Below are positions 1-11,348 of a DNA stretch of 64,000 nucleotides, in pieces. The stretch covers positions 4,153,790-4,217,789 of the forward strand of contig CM030932.1 in the NCBI GenBank assembly GCA_018136815.1, read 5' to 3'. The translations under genes and the position numbers were made by a program. Below the pieces are notes generated by a model that made no database searches, was not told the origin of the DNA, and worked only from the letters and a program-made list of their open reading frames with translations. Position 1 is the first letter of the stretch; every line of letters starts with the position of its first letter. Source of the DNA: Isochrysis galbana. Its lineage: Eukaryota > Haptophyta > Isochrysidales > Isochrysidaceae.

Positions 1-1
1 C

Positions 2-2089
2 TTCGCTTCACTCGCTGCCTCCACCGTCCGCCGGCCCATCCTCGGAGTCCGCTACACAGAATGCTTCTTCATCAACACCTTCACCATCATCATGGGTGCG
101 CACACGCTTCTGCGTGGTTTCTACCAGATTGTTGACCCGGCGGCCGTGATCGTTGAGGCGCAGTCGATCAACGAGTTTTACGCACTGATGCATATCAACC
201 GCGGCGTCGTACTCCACGCGCTCCCCTCATCTACGCTGCGCCTGCGTCGGCACCATCTTGCGATTGGCCTGCTCTGCTCCTGTGTCGACGTTGCTTGCTT
301 CTACCACCAACTGGGCGGCTCGCTGGCAGTGTGGATCTTGCGAGGCCCGGTGGTCTATCTGATGTCGTCGACAGTCGTGCACGGGCTCGCTGCGAGCTCG
401 CTGCGCTACACAATCGCGCGGGAGGAGACAATGGGGGATCTGAGGCTCGCCATCGACTCTGATGATGCGATGCTCCGGCTCGTGGACGCTGCCGAGATCG
501 CGCGGCAGTGGGCCGAGGGACCACTCATGCAGATCAACGCTCTCGGCCTCCTCGTTGGTCTCATGACCTTCGTTGGAGTAGAAGTCGCATGGGAACTGAC
601 GAATAGGCAGCCTGGCGCTGAGGTGCCGATGCCATGGACATCGACACGTGTGGCAACCATCTTATTCTACGGGAGCCTGCCCCTTGCAGTGCTGCTCTTC
701 TCGCCCAAGGTCAAGTCTTCACGCGACACCTGTCCAGCGCCCCCCCCCCCTTTCCCCCAACCACACACACTAACACAAGCCTAAGAAGCGAGTTACGCGT
801 TCCTGCGCACTTAGCACAGGGTGTTCACACAAGACATTGACTCGCCCGCAACCCATACCCTATGCCACCCCTTGTGCGCTCGTGTGACATCAGGTCGGAC
901 AGTACATTGGCTGGTTCAATGGCCGCGCCCTGCCCACGGTCAATCTGATCCGGTCCCATCGCAATATTCTTGGCATGCGCACCTTGCTCGCCGCAGCGGC
1001 CGCCTGCGCAGCCTCGGGTGACTTTTGCGCCTCTCCCGCCGCATGGCCTGCTGAACCTCCACCACCGCCATTGGTCTGGGCAATGGAACCATGGATGGAC
1101 CTCTGCCGGGGATTCGTCGCTGTGACTCAGCCGGTCTCACCTTCGCTGAGGGTCGTCAACGTGGTCTGCATGGTTCTGACACAGCTCACGAGGGACTTGC
1201 AGAGGGCATCGCTCAACCCGGTGATGGAGTCGTGGCGCCAGTCGACAGCACTGAGAGGCGCAACGATGACGCTATTCGGAGTGGCAATTGTATGCTGTGC
1301 CCATTAGGCTTGCTTCGCCGCTGCTCGGACCATGGGAGTCCGACGCCTTAGGACTCCGCGTGCGGAGCGTGGCCTCGCAGCCGAGCCGCTGTTTTTCCTC
1401 CACGGCCTAACGCCTCCCCTTCCCCCTCTTCCCAGGGATATATCGGCGTCCTCGAGGCCTTTGCGGCGTCATGGCAACGCGAATGTCTCCTCGCACAATT
1501 TGAAGAAAGACGGCGCCAGCAGCTACACTCGTCGATCACCAAAGAACTCCGGACGGTCATCGCTCGAGCCAATGGTGCCGCGGCCAATAGCTGGGTGACT
1601 ACTGACGTCGACACAACTGCACAAATCGCCGCCACACACGCGACCACAGACACACAAACTCTGCCTTCGCATGCCCCAGCCACTCGCGCCGCCATCGCAC
1701 GCCCCCCCACCGTGCGCGCTGCAACCGCACGTGCCGCCGGTGCGGAGGCGTTGGGAATCAGCAACACCACTGCTGGGGCTAACGAGCTGTTTGCTCCTGC
1801 TCTAGCACTCCCTTCATTGCCTAGGCTGCGTGCCTACATGCCGCCTTCGCTTCCACTTACAGCGCCGTCATTCGACCAGTTGCAAGATGAGGCTCGTCGT
1901 AATGTGTCACACCCCGCCTCATGTACCTCATCCCGCCCATCACGCTCGGCGGCTTCAGGCCGATCGGGGATGCGTTCGAAGCGATCAAACTCCATTACCT
2001 CGGCAAACTCACAGCGTTCCGCACAGTCGATGCCGTCCATTCAGGAGCACGACGTCTTCTGCAACGACGAACTTTACGAAACCTCCTAG
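2..2089 (+). CDS. Multi-pass membrane protein, 5'-partial, three exons
   Basis: The reading frame is open to the left edge, so the true start lies outside; the first ATG inside is at 92. I join exons 2-709, 894-1289 and 1436-2089 with GT-AG introns at 710-893 (GTCAAG donor) and 1290-1435 (GTATGC donor), both phase 0, giving at least 585 residues. Counted from the ATG at 92, hydrophobic stretches lie near residues 57-70, 74-98, 149-167 and 187-204, with another soon after the second exon begins, so it should be an integral membrane protein with several spans. The third exon opens with an amphipathic charged segment and then becomes Ala/Thr/Ser-rich and low in complexity, probably a cytosolic tail. 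I do not recognise the family. The splice junctions rest on reading-frame continuity; the 3' end could differ if another exon follows. Confidence 0.55.
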
Positions 2090-3915
2090 GATGTCTCTAC
2101 CTCTTCGAAGAGATCGCCCTCCACAATGCTTGTGGCGCGTCACCCCGAGCCATTGCGGTTGTTCCCTGCCCGGCCATGGTTGGGCTTTTGGCCGAAGGCG
2201 CGTCGTGCGAGGACAAGCGACGTGGCGCTCCGTCCGGAAAGGCCATTTGTTCCGCGAACCAAGGAATTTCTAGCCGCGTTGCGGTGCTCGATACGACTGA
2301 GCGCTGCTCTATGGTTGCTGCTGTTGCCCTCGTCGCCGACGTCTCCAACAGCTGGCTTGGCCGCGACCACCACAGACACTGCCGCGTCCCCGCTCCCCAC
2401 TGCTGCCGCTTCCTCGTCTCGCAACCCTCTCGCCACGGCATCCTTTCCCATCGCAAAGTCCATCGAACCCGGCATCTCCGCTGCGGCGAGGCCTAGGAAC
2501 TTGGCCTCGGAGCAAGCAGACTCCCCAATGGCGGACGACGGGATTGAGGCACATCTGACGTTGTCGATTCTCCGCTAGTGCCCGATGAAGTTTCGTCCGT
2601 AGACTTGGCAGAAGCGGTTGTTCATTGCATTTGTGCAGGTACAGTTGGGGCAAACTTGGACAACTGTGATCCCAATGGGGACACCTCTATTATCGCCTCA
2701 CTTCTATTTGATCCCGACGACGATCGTTCTGACCATGCTCAAGTCATCCCGACGACGATCGTTCTGACCATGCTCAAGTCATCCCGAGCGACCCTCAATT
2801 GATCACGGAATCTGAACATTCGAAACCACACGTCAATCCTGTCAGAAAAGGCTACCCGTACGAGGGCGATGCAACATGGGTAGCCTCACTGGTGGGTGTC
2901 ATGCGGGATGCTGCAGCGCAGCCTTCTCGCGGGTAAACGTCCGAGAGGCTGCCTCCAGGTGTCCAGCAACCCGCCCTATCTGAGAAAACCTCTAATTGCA
3001 GTGCTTTCACGCCAATCCCAGCTCCCGCCCACGGTGACGCTTCTCTTGAACATCTTCCCAGCATTCCAACGGGTGAAAGGGGGGCTGTGACGCCGGCGCC
3101 TCCGGCTCGTCGGCCGCTCTCCCCTCCACGTCGCCGCTAGCCGCCCTAGTGCTGCTGTGTCAGCCTTCCTAGCCGCGCTGACCACCAACGTAGTTAGCCA
3201 TAGCGAGCACGTGCATTCTCTTGAAGTTTAGATGCCAAGCGTTGTTTGCGTCTAGTCGCGCACTCCGCCCCCAAGTCAAGGACCTGAAACAATTGAAGGC
3301 CACGAGCGACGGGCAGTATGGCGGGTTTTGAGGACGGCGTTCCTTTCTCGGCGCGAGGTGAAGCAGGCACTAGGGTGATGGATCGTCGCGCTAATTTCGT
3401 CCCGCTCAAGGTTCCTCAGTGAGATCCACGTTTGGTGGAGAGGACTCACATGGAAAAGGCTAGACTACGAGTTGTTCTTAGCCCTATGCCCTATGCTCGC
3501 CCTCGTGGAAATCCAAATACATCTTGTTACCATTCACTCGAGACTAGCCCAACTACCAACCAATCCGCAGGAAGGGAGAGAGAAGCGCTCGGTGCCCGTG
3601 CGAAGAACCTAAAAAATCTTGAAGATTCCGGCTACTAGCTGCACGCTAGGGGACTATTCCTTCTACGATTTTACTCGCTATCACCCTTGCCCCCCGTCTA
3701 ATCCCTTTTCCACTTCCTCCCTGCATTCCTTTATTTTCGGTATCCGGGGTTGAGGCTCATGGGCGCTACTTTGGGTCTGGCTTGAGGGGTGGATTGGGGC
3801 GGGCGCCTTCGTCAGGTGTGCCTTTCGCATGAGGGCTTGCGCTGTTCACTTTCCAAACGTCCAACCCCCAGACCCTAGACAGAGCAGCAGGGCCTTGGCG
3901 CACAACAATACTTAT
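2090..3915. other. Intergenic stretch without a convincing gene
   Basis: Open frames here (for example 2126-2578 and 1921-2496) overlap in several frames, lack domain-like composition and have no good splice partners. A 35-bp tandem duplication lies inside at 2712-2781. The remainder has no feature I can support. Confidence 0.5.
2712..2781. repeat. 35-bp tandem duplication
   Basis: Two perfect 35-bp copies, each starting TCCCGACGACGATCG, at 2712-2746 and 2747-2781, followed by a broken third start. Recent slippage or short duplication. Confidence 0.9.
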
Positions 3916-4157
3916 TCATAACGATGTCACGCATTTATAGTATGAATGCGACATGACGTCAGGTCTGACGTCAGATAGCGCCAGGTCCCTATATGATCTG
4001 AAACCTGACGTCAGAAATCCCAACCGGGGGGCGGATGTGGTCGCTTGCCGCCAGCGACTGCTCAATGAGGGCTGGTGGGCCTCCCTCGGCGGGGGGGCCT
4101 GAGGAGAGAAAAGCCGCATGCCGGCGCGCTCCATCGCAACCAACTATAAAGTTAGTT
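3916..4157 (-). mobile_element. Palindrome-ATG 'MERA' element, degraded copy
   Basis: On the minus strand the palindrome AACTAACTTTATAGTTGGTT (4157-4138) is followed within a few bases by the ATG at 4134-4132, which opens a frame reading MERAGM. An in-frame ATG six bases before this one is also present at 4143. The frame runs to 3916 (75 codons from 4143) and shares its opening and proline-rich middle with the copies at 21771, 49051 and 61417, but the KRPR basic motif of the best copies is not clear here. About 120 bases downstream lies a cluster of TGACGTCA palindromes. I read it as a decayed member of the dispersed family. Confidence 0.6.
3942..4017. repeat. Cluster of TGACGTCA palindromes
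   Basis: Three copies of the core CTGACGTCAG or TGACGTCAGG occur in 75 bases, the outer ones in inverted arrangement around a TATATGATCTGA centre. TGACGTCA is the palindrome bound by CREB/ATF-type bZIP factors in other eukaryotes, but here it looks like part of a repeat, because similar clusters recur near 28890-29015 and 47325-47412. Confidence 0.6.
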
Positions 4158-4859
4158 CACAATTGACACGTGCACGCCCTTCGACGCTTTCAAGGGAATA
4201 ATTTTATTACACAACATACGAGGCCACGTGCGCAACGTGTTAATTGAGCTGAGGCTACGGGCTGTGGCCGATCCGATCGTTGATTTAGACTTCCACCCCT
4301 CCACCTTCTACAGCTCTGCCAGCCCGTAGGCGCTCAATCTCTTTCAGTCAGATGGTAGTGATCGGACGATGGCGTACCCATGTCAAATGCGTCGTCGAGG
4401 CTATGACATGTGTATGGATGTGGCGGCGAGTTTATCCGGCTGCAACGGGAGGGGCGGCAGGCGCAAGGAGCAGAGGGCCCTCAAAGCGGTAGCGCTTGGC
4501 CGCACGAAACCGCATTGCGAGCAACCATGGAGATGGCAACTCGTACGGGAATAGAACATAGCTTATCTTTGGAATAGCGGAGCAATGGCTCCGGCTGCTC
4601 TAGCTGAGTTCGCTATCATCGGAGTTTACGTCAGCCGTCTCCGACGTCGAGAGCTGGGGCAGTCGTCTTTTAGGGCACAGTGAACCTAGACCTAGCGGAC
4701 CGTGGACTGGAATGGCAGCCCTTGGAAGCACGCGCAAATGCCGACCAGCCGCATGTGAGACCGCAGCGAGCAGCTATAGCTCAACTATAGCAATGGAGTG
4801 AGCATAGCATGAAGCGCGCCGGATTCGTCGACGCGAGCTCAGCCCTCACCCCTAGAACG
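4158..4859. other. Intergenic, presumed 3' flank of the TIR receptor gene
   Basis: No credible coding frame. It holds the presumed 3' untranslated region of the minus-strand receptor gene that ends at 4860. I see nothing else to name. Confidence 0.4.
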
Positions 4860-7800
4860 TCAGACCTGGGCGTCATAGAGTTTCTCATACTCTGGCGTAG
4901 AGCTAGGCTCGCCTTCTACCGCCTCCTCTTGATGATAGGACCCTTCCCTCGTTGCCGAATGGCCCGCGGAGAGGCGTACGGCGATTGCGCTATCGATGCC
5001 TGCTCCGCCATTCACGAGTATCGGATTTTTGCGCGAGACGTTCCGCTCCACCTTTCGCCGGTGCTTGCGCTCGCGGCACGCCCCCATGTTAGCCGCGGCG
5101 ACAGCACGGGAGACGCGGGCAAGGGGCTCCGAATGCCACGGCGTCGCGAGATCGCGGTATACGCCACGCCGGACGAGGTCCTCCGGCGTGATCTGGTAAA
5201 AGTGGTCGAATGGCATTGCGCCTCGTTCAGCCTCACGCTCATGCACGACGACGAGGGATATGCCGGCTTCGAGCACGAAGCTTAAGTCGTGGTAGAGAGA
5301 CTCACCCTGCATCTCGTCGACAAAGGTCTTGTCGTTGAGGTACAAGAGGAAGTGGCATTCACGCGAGATGCGCGAGACGACTTTGCCGTTCGCCGTAGGC
5401 AGATTGAGGGCACCCACGTAGGTTGGGGCAAAAAACGTGGCTGGTATGACGGCATTGCGCGCGTGCGAATGGAATGTCAACATCCGTGGCAGTCCCGCTG
5501 CGGACGTCGACCCCGACCATCGTGGATGACCACCTTCGTCACCTCCAAGAGATTTGGACGAAATCATATCTCGAGCTGGCCCCTGCGAACCCTGCTTATG
5601 CCACCAATGGGAGGCATGCTGTGCTGCGCGCCGCGCCTCGGCTGCGGACGCAGACGCCTCCATGAGCGCCCGCTGCTCAGCATGCACACGAGCGTAAGAG
5701 GCGACCACACCATCGTTCAGGGGGATATGCTCAAGATTGCGTACGGATTCGGCGAGCTCCGCAGCGGCACGACACGCTCCTGGGTTGTTGGCACTGGTGA
5801 GGAGCACATTCTCAGAATCAAAATGATAGTAGAAGTTGGTCGCCACGGTACGATGGCCAAGACGCTGGGGGATGTAGAGTGCGAGAGGCTTCGCCTACGA
5901 CAAAAAGGATTTCGTGTGCCGGTGATGACGGGGAGGGTCGCTCCCTACCCCTGCTCGCCCGCGCGCACACCTTGCTCTTGCGATGATGTCGATACTTTGG
6001 AGAGTAGAGCAGCGTCTCCTCTGCGATTATTCTCAAGGACTCGAGCTGAAAAGCCAAGAGCCGATGCCACGGAATGATGGGTCGAGGAGTCGGCTGCAAG
6101 CTCTCACTGCCCTCAACCGTATCGCTGGGCTCGCCGCGAGCATTCCCCCGGCCCGTCGGTGCTGGGTGCAAGTTGGTGAAGACCGCGTCCCGGATGTCGT
6201 CGGGGCACATCTCTTGGAGCTCTTTGAGTGGCGCACCCCCCTTGGAGGGGTCGCTCTCATGCACAAGGATGAGGGGCTTCCGCTGTGCCACCGCGGCACG
6301 GACTTCACGGAGGCAACTGGAGCACACCGACGGATGGACATGCTTCAAGGGACGAGAGCAGAGCGAAGTGTACGATGGAGTGGGGCGCAGTACGGGCTCG
6401 GAGCAAAAGACCCAGGTGCCTGATCGCCAGCCGAAATCCTCTCCCGCCATTCACAGTGAGCGCATCACAAGCACGCTGCCCGGCGGGCCCGGGGGGGGGG
6501 GGGAGGAGGCGAGCACTCACTTTCTCGACTTGAAGTAACCGGCCGAGAGGAAGATGAGGATGACAGCTGAGGCCTCGATGTGCTTCTCGAGCTGGCCGAT
6601 GTCCTTGAGGTCGTCGACGTCCAAGAAGATTTTTACGCCGGGGAGCAGGTTAGCCAAGGATCTCTTGATGACGGCCACCTGGAAAGTGGCCGGTGGTCCG
6701 GGCGCGGCAAGCTCAGGTCCCTAGCGATATCTGAGATGGGTTGAAGGTCCACAAGCACCCGAGAGGGGATGGAGGGCACCTGGTCCTGGCCGGTCGCCCA
6801 AATATGCGAGAGGAATAGGTGGTACTCGTGACCCGAGTCTAGGGTCAAGATCGGCGGCAGCCCGGTTGATTCGAGGTGCAACCCAGGCTTGTAATGCTTG
6901 CGCAACCATAAGAGAATGACGGTCACTAGACAAACAAGAAGGATGATAGTCCCAACCGCGATGCCTACAGCAAAGCCGACGCTGTCGTCATGCTCACATG
7001 CTTCTCCGGAGCGGAGGAAGTCGCAGCTGCAAACTCCTGAGTAGATGTGGGTCAGCGGCGTCGGCGAATCGAGCTCGTCGCACCTGTCGGTATCAAGGCA
7101 GGTGGCAGAATCGCCGTGTGAGCCCACCCCAAACGGAATGGCCTGCGTTCCCTGCCGACCGACAACTTGACTGTTGGGCCAGGCTTCAATGGATGGGTGT
7201 CCGAGTCCGTGGGCTGAGTGGCATAAGTGAGTGGGCCGCAGTGGGGGGGCATCGCTCGGCAGATGAGGACATGCGTAGTCCGGATCAGGGCGGCAGCTTC
7301 CGACCTGCCCGATGCGTCGCCGGGATCCCGTGCGGTGCAATAGGTAATGCACTCGCCGGCACCAGAGCAGATGAGGTTGGAGTTCTCAGGCGTCGGGCAG
7401 CCGCGGCATTTGCCCCAGCGAAGGTATCGCTGAGGGCTGCAAAAGTACTCATCCCTTGAAGTCAGACCGTAGATGGACTCGCACCCTTCCTTGGCATCGC
7501 AGGTGCCTGCGTCGCGAGTGCAATACTCGCGGATTGCCGCTCTTGGCTCGGCACTCTTGGCGACGGTCGCATCCGGGAGGACATCAGATGTCGAGCGTGT
7601 GCCCATCTCCGCGAGCAGATAGTCGTCTGCCTTTCGCTTTCGCGTTCCGGCTTCAACGAGTATCACCGATCCCTCAAGGAGCTGAGAGATCGGCGCCTCG
7701 TAGTGTCCGAGACCGAGGGCATTGAAGATCGTCTCGGTAACAACATCGTCCAATGGCAGGCCAAAGATGAACAGGCGTTTGATGTCGCGCGCCTCCAGCT

Positions 7801-8605
7801 CCGCCTCGAGCGTGTATCTTGGATCGTCGAGCGCTGCGGAGGCCGTGGGCTGGTTGTCATGCATACCGGCTGGGGCCGATGAGCGGCGCGCCCCGACAAA
7901 CGCATTGTGGCTGTCTTCCATGAGCGGAGTTCCGAGTTTGAAGACGACCGTCTCGTTTGGCAGGTTGAGGAAAGGGTCAAAGCGCGCGTCGATCGTGCCG
8001 GCGACGGCGTGGTATGGCCACTGGTAGTAGAGGCGCTCCTCGTACGCCTCGATCGAGGCGCTGTCGCCACAGCGGTGCGAGTCGTTGAGGTGGACGGTGC
8101 CGGCGGTCCCATCGTTGGACCAGGTCTGAGCGCCCATCACGCAGTACTGCAGCAGCCCCGCTGGCGTGAGCGGCGCGATGCCGCCGTGATCCACATCGCA
8201 GAAGGAACAGTGTCCGGGTGGGTGGTAGTCAATCAATGCGATCACCGAAGCGTGCCCCCCGTCCTCCTCCCTCGTGCTCAGCCAAGAATTGACCGTCGCG
8301 ATGAGATGGGCGGAACCGTCGACAGCCAGTCGGCCGCGTGGCAGCACTACCGTCCCGTCCGGCCGCTCGTGGGCCCAGCCAGAGAGAGAATAGGAAGAAG
8401 CAGAGGAGAGAGAGGAGAGAGGACGCTCGTCCAGGTAAGCGTTCTGAAGATTGAGGAGCAGGAGGGCGTCGCGACGGCCGAGGCGGGTGCACGTGGAGGA
8501 GGAGGGCTTCGTGTCCGCAGTGGCGCTCCTCGAGGCCCAAGCATCAGAGGCTGAGGCTGCTGCTACCAGCAGGGGGTAGTAGAGGGAGCGGGAGCGCGCC
8601 ATCAC
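4860..8605 (-). CDS. Transmembrane TIR-like receptor with pseudo-nicotinamidase ectodomain
   Basis: Five exons read 8605-7363, 7036-6780, 6678-6521, 6316-5971 and 5894-4860 (1012 residues). Phases match at every junction; the first junction (G|GTGCCG to CTACTCAG) is the least certain. Residues 1-24 form a signal peptide. Residues ~45-310 resemble the isochorismatase/nicotinamidase fold: the metal-site motif D126-Y-H128-P-P-G-H132, W-P-Y-H199, the conserved lysine K223 and the following DSHNAF loop are present. The aspartate of the usual VDxQNDF motif is N52 and the nucleophilic cysteine is V288, so catalysis is unlikely. A Cys-rich EGF-like stub and one membrane span (~434-458) follow. The inside starts with YHLFLSHIWATGQDQ, continues with FLDVDDLKDIG and CLREV, whose Glu sits where NAD-cleaving TIR domains carry theirs, and ends with a second half-TIR module in the last exon. 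It probably sits at the cell surface; ligand and output are unknown. Confidence 0.8.
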
Positions 8606-8870
8606 GCTGTGAGTTGGACGGGGAAGCGTGGAAGGGAAGGAGAGAAGCTGTCATGGGTCAGAGATTTCTTGTTGTCGTTGAGTATAATCCTAGTGCTGAG
8701 GGACCGTGCCTCATTGGCAACGGTTGGCAACGGAGTACCTACCCCGCGATGGGGGGTTTGGCTCCGGCCCGAATTTCGAGAATTTTTGTTTAAATTTGGG
8801 TGGATCTAGGCGATCCTACTAAAAAAGAAATTTGACCGAAATTTGGGTGCGGAAGCCTATCACATGGAGG

Positions 8871-9088
8871 AAAAGATACCAAAGGGGGCCACTGACCACA
8901 CGACCACACAGGGCACTCTAATAGTATCACGCGCAGATCAAACGCACACACGGGGGGATTGCGTAGGAGACTCACACATGCGAACAAGGAGAGAAGGGGG
9001 GAGATCACGGCTCGACTCATGCGGCCCTCTCCCCCTCCTCATCCCAATATAAGTTCTAGGGTGCACACCACGCAAAACCACCCGTGAC
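8871..9088. repeat. Direct repeat, copy 1 (LTR-like)
   Basis: About 218 bp from AAAAGATACC to CACCCGTGAC, nearly identical over its right two thirds to 9910-10110. It contains the sequence CCCAATATAAGTTCTAGGG near its end. Together the copies bracket ~820 bp. Confidence 0.75.
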
Positions 9089-9909
9089 CCGTGACACCCC
9101 CTCCTAAGCGGAGTACGGGGTATGACGTATGACGCTTACAAGCAAACAAACCAAATCCACTCTCACACTCCCACGCAGATGAGTGCTTGCGCCGAACATG
9201 TCGGCCAAGAGCCAAGAGGGCTATAAGAGAGAGAGAGCCACAGGGCTAAAAAGAGCCAGAGGGCCAGAGAGCCAGAGAGCCAGAGAGCCAGATCGAGCGC
9301 ATGCAACACGTCGCGAGAGAGATGCGATGGGAGGAGAGAGACGAGAGATGGGAGGGGGGTGTGTGAGGGAGAGTAGCGCGCTCAGCCCAACATACCACCA
9401 CTCCCTCCCAAAGCGTCACCCAAGATGGGCACCGGGCACCATGAACATGAAGGCCCCTCCCTCCAACCTCCATGGGAAGGAGAGGGAGAGAGAGAGAGAG
9501 AGGAGAGGGCGCCGTCGCTGCCATCGCGCCATGCGGACCAAGACGACTGCGCGAGCGCGCGCAGGGGCGCGGGCCACGAGAGACTGGCCAAGAGAGGCAG
9601 ATCAACCCCAATGGGCCCACATGGGAGGTCTCCAACCATCCCGCCATGTGGGCCCTCCACTCCAAAGCATAGTCGGCTGCCCAATCGAGCCAGCCGAGGA
9701 GTGAGGAGGTGAGCGCTCTCGCATCGCCGCGAGCGCGCGCGAGGCGCAACGAGCGGGCGCGGGCAGGGCCACCAAGCCCAGCCCTACCCCCTCCGCCCGA
9801 GAGCAGCAGCTCCATATCACAAGGAGGCCGGAGCGCGGCCCCCTGTGGCTTGAGGATGAGACCGCGGCGCGGCGCGCCGCGCATCCTGTTACTTCATCAC
9901 AAGTTAAAT
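9089..9909. mobile_element. Interior of a possible miniature LTR element
   Basis: The ~820 bp between the two direct repeats hold GAGCCAGA tandem units (about 9256-9290) and a GAGA tract (about 9481-9505), and no coding frame with recognisable protein. Direct repeats of ~200 bp with a short non-coding interior fit a terminal-repeat retrotransposon in miniature, but I could not find a target-site duplication outside the repeats, so a simple segmental duplication is equally possible. Confidence 0.35.
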
Positions 9910-10110
9910 AAAAGATACCAAACAAAGGGGGCCACTGAACGCACAGGGCACACTAACAGTATCGCTCACAAATCAAACGATTGCGTGGGAGACTCACACA
10001 AGCGAACAAGGAGAGAAGGGGGGAGATCACGGCTCGACTCATGCGGCCCTCTCCCCCTCCTCATCCCAATATAAGTTCTAGGGTGCACACCACGCAAAAC
10101 CACCCGTGAC
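9910..10110. repeat. Direct repeat, copy 2 (LTR-like)
   Basis: Matches 8871-9088 with small deletions in its first third and near identity from GCGAACAAGGAGAG through CACCCGTGAC. Confidence 0.75.
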
Positions 10111-11248
10111 AAAGCCTCGAAATTTTGTCGCACGGGCGCATGGCACCTACCCCTACACCCCGCCTACCCCCTACCCCGCAACAGCTGGCCGGCCGTTCAT
10201 CGCGGAAGAGGAACAGGAACAGGCGCGACTCCTTGCAAGGGCAGGGCAAGAGCGCGGAGGAGTGCAGCTCTCAGCCCTCTTCCTCCCGTCGGGCGTCGCA
10301 AGTAGTGGAGTTGGACACGCAGTTCGAGGAGGACGAGGAGTCCTAGCGGACGAGGAGTCCTAGCAGTCCTAGTCCGGCAACGAGCAACGAGGAGGGCGTC
10401 GTCGTCGAATTTACAATGCGTTATCCATAGGGCGAACGTGTCATGCGGGCAAGCAAGTGGGCTGCGGGCAACCACATGATGGATGTGTGGGCGTGGCACG
10501 CGCGCGCGGAGTGCAAGCGAGGCCGTGCGAGTGAGTGAGGGATGTCTTCAAACTGTCGAATCAAGCTCGCGCTTGATTGTGGCAAGTCTCATATGGGCTA
10601 GGGGCACGGAGACGGAGGCCGCGTGGAACCCCGAGTTCTTTCCTTCTTTCCTGCATTTATTGAAGTACATCTTTCTGGTTATCAGAGCAGGAGCAGGCGG
10701 TGGGAGGACGAGGAAATGAGATATCGCTCTGGACCGCTTCTCGCTTCTCGAGCAAAGCCATAAAAACAGCATCCTTCATCCTTCATGTTAAACGTTAAAA
10801 ACGTGCCCTTCCCACCTCCTTCTCCTTCTCCTTCTCTCTCCCTCTCCCTCTCCCTCTCCCTCCCTCTCACCCCCCCCCTCCCTCTCACCCCAACTCCCGT
10901 GCTGGCCTTTGGGCACTTAGGAATGTGCTGGCTTTTGGCTTTTGGCTGTAATCTTAGGGATGTGGTCGGGGGAACTGAAACTGGCTTTTGCTTTTGGCTT
11001 TTGGCGCCCGAGAAGATACATTAAAACATTAACAAAACACATAGTATTAGTATTACGTAGGAATACTGCTGAATAGTAAAGACCCCACGGCTTCTAAGAA
11101 ACCCAACTTCCAACTTAAGAACCCATCTATCAAGGTGTGCGATTCGGTTATGTAGAAAATGTAGAAAGCAACCATCCCTGTTTTCTTTACTGCATCATGT
11201 ATTATCATTGGTGGGTTTTGTAGGGGGGTGTCCGTGCCCTCAAATATA
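10111..11248. other. Intergenic with low-complexity tracts
   Basis: Holds a short tandem GACGAGGAGTCCTAGC repeat near 10326-10365, a CT-rich polypyrimidine tract at about 10805-10890, and repeats of CTTTTGGCTTTTGGC near 10930-11005. A frame at 10125-10346 ends in a basic then acidic tail, but nothing joins it to a gene. Confidence 0.45.
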
Positions 11249-11348
11249 NNNNNNNNNNNNNNNNNNNNNNNNNNNNNNNNNNNNNNNNNNNNNNNNNNNN
11301 NNNNNNNNNNNNNNNNNNNNNNNNNNNNNNNNNNNNNNNNNNNNNNNN
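11249..11348. other. Assembly gap (100 N)
   Basis: A run of exactly 100 N, a conventional placeholder of unknown true length. It interrupts the 3' end of the coiled-coil gene to its right. Confidence 0.99.
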
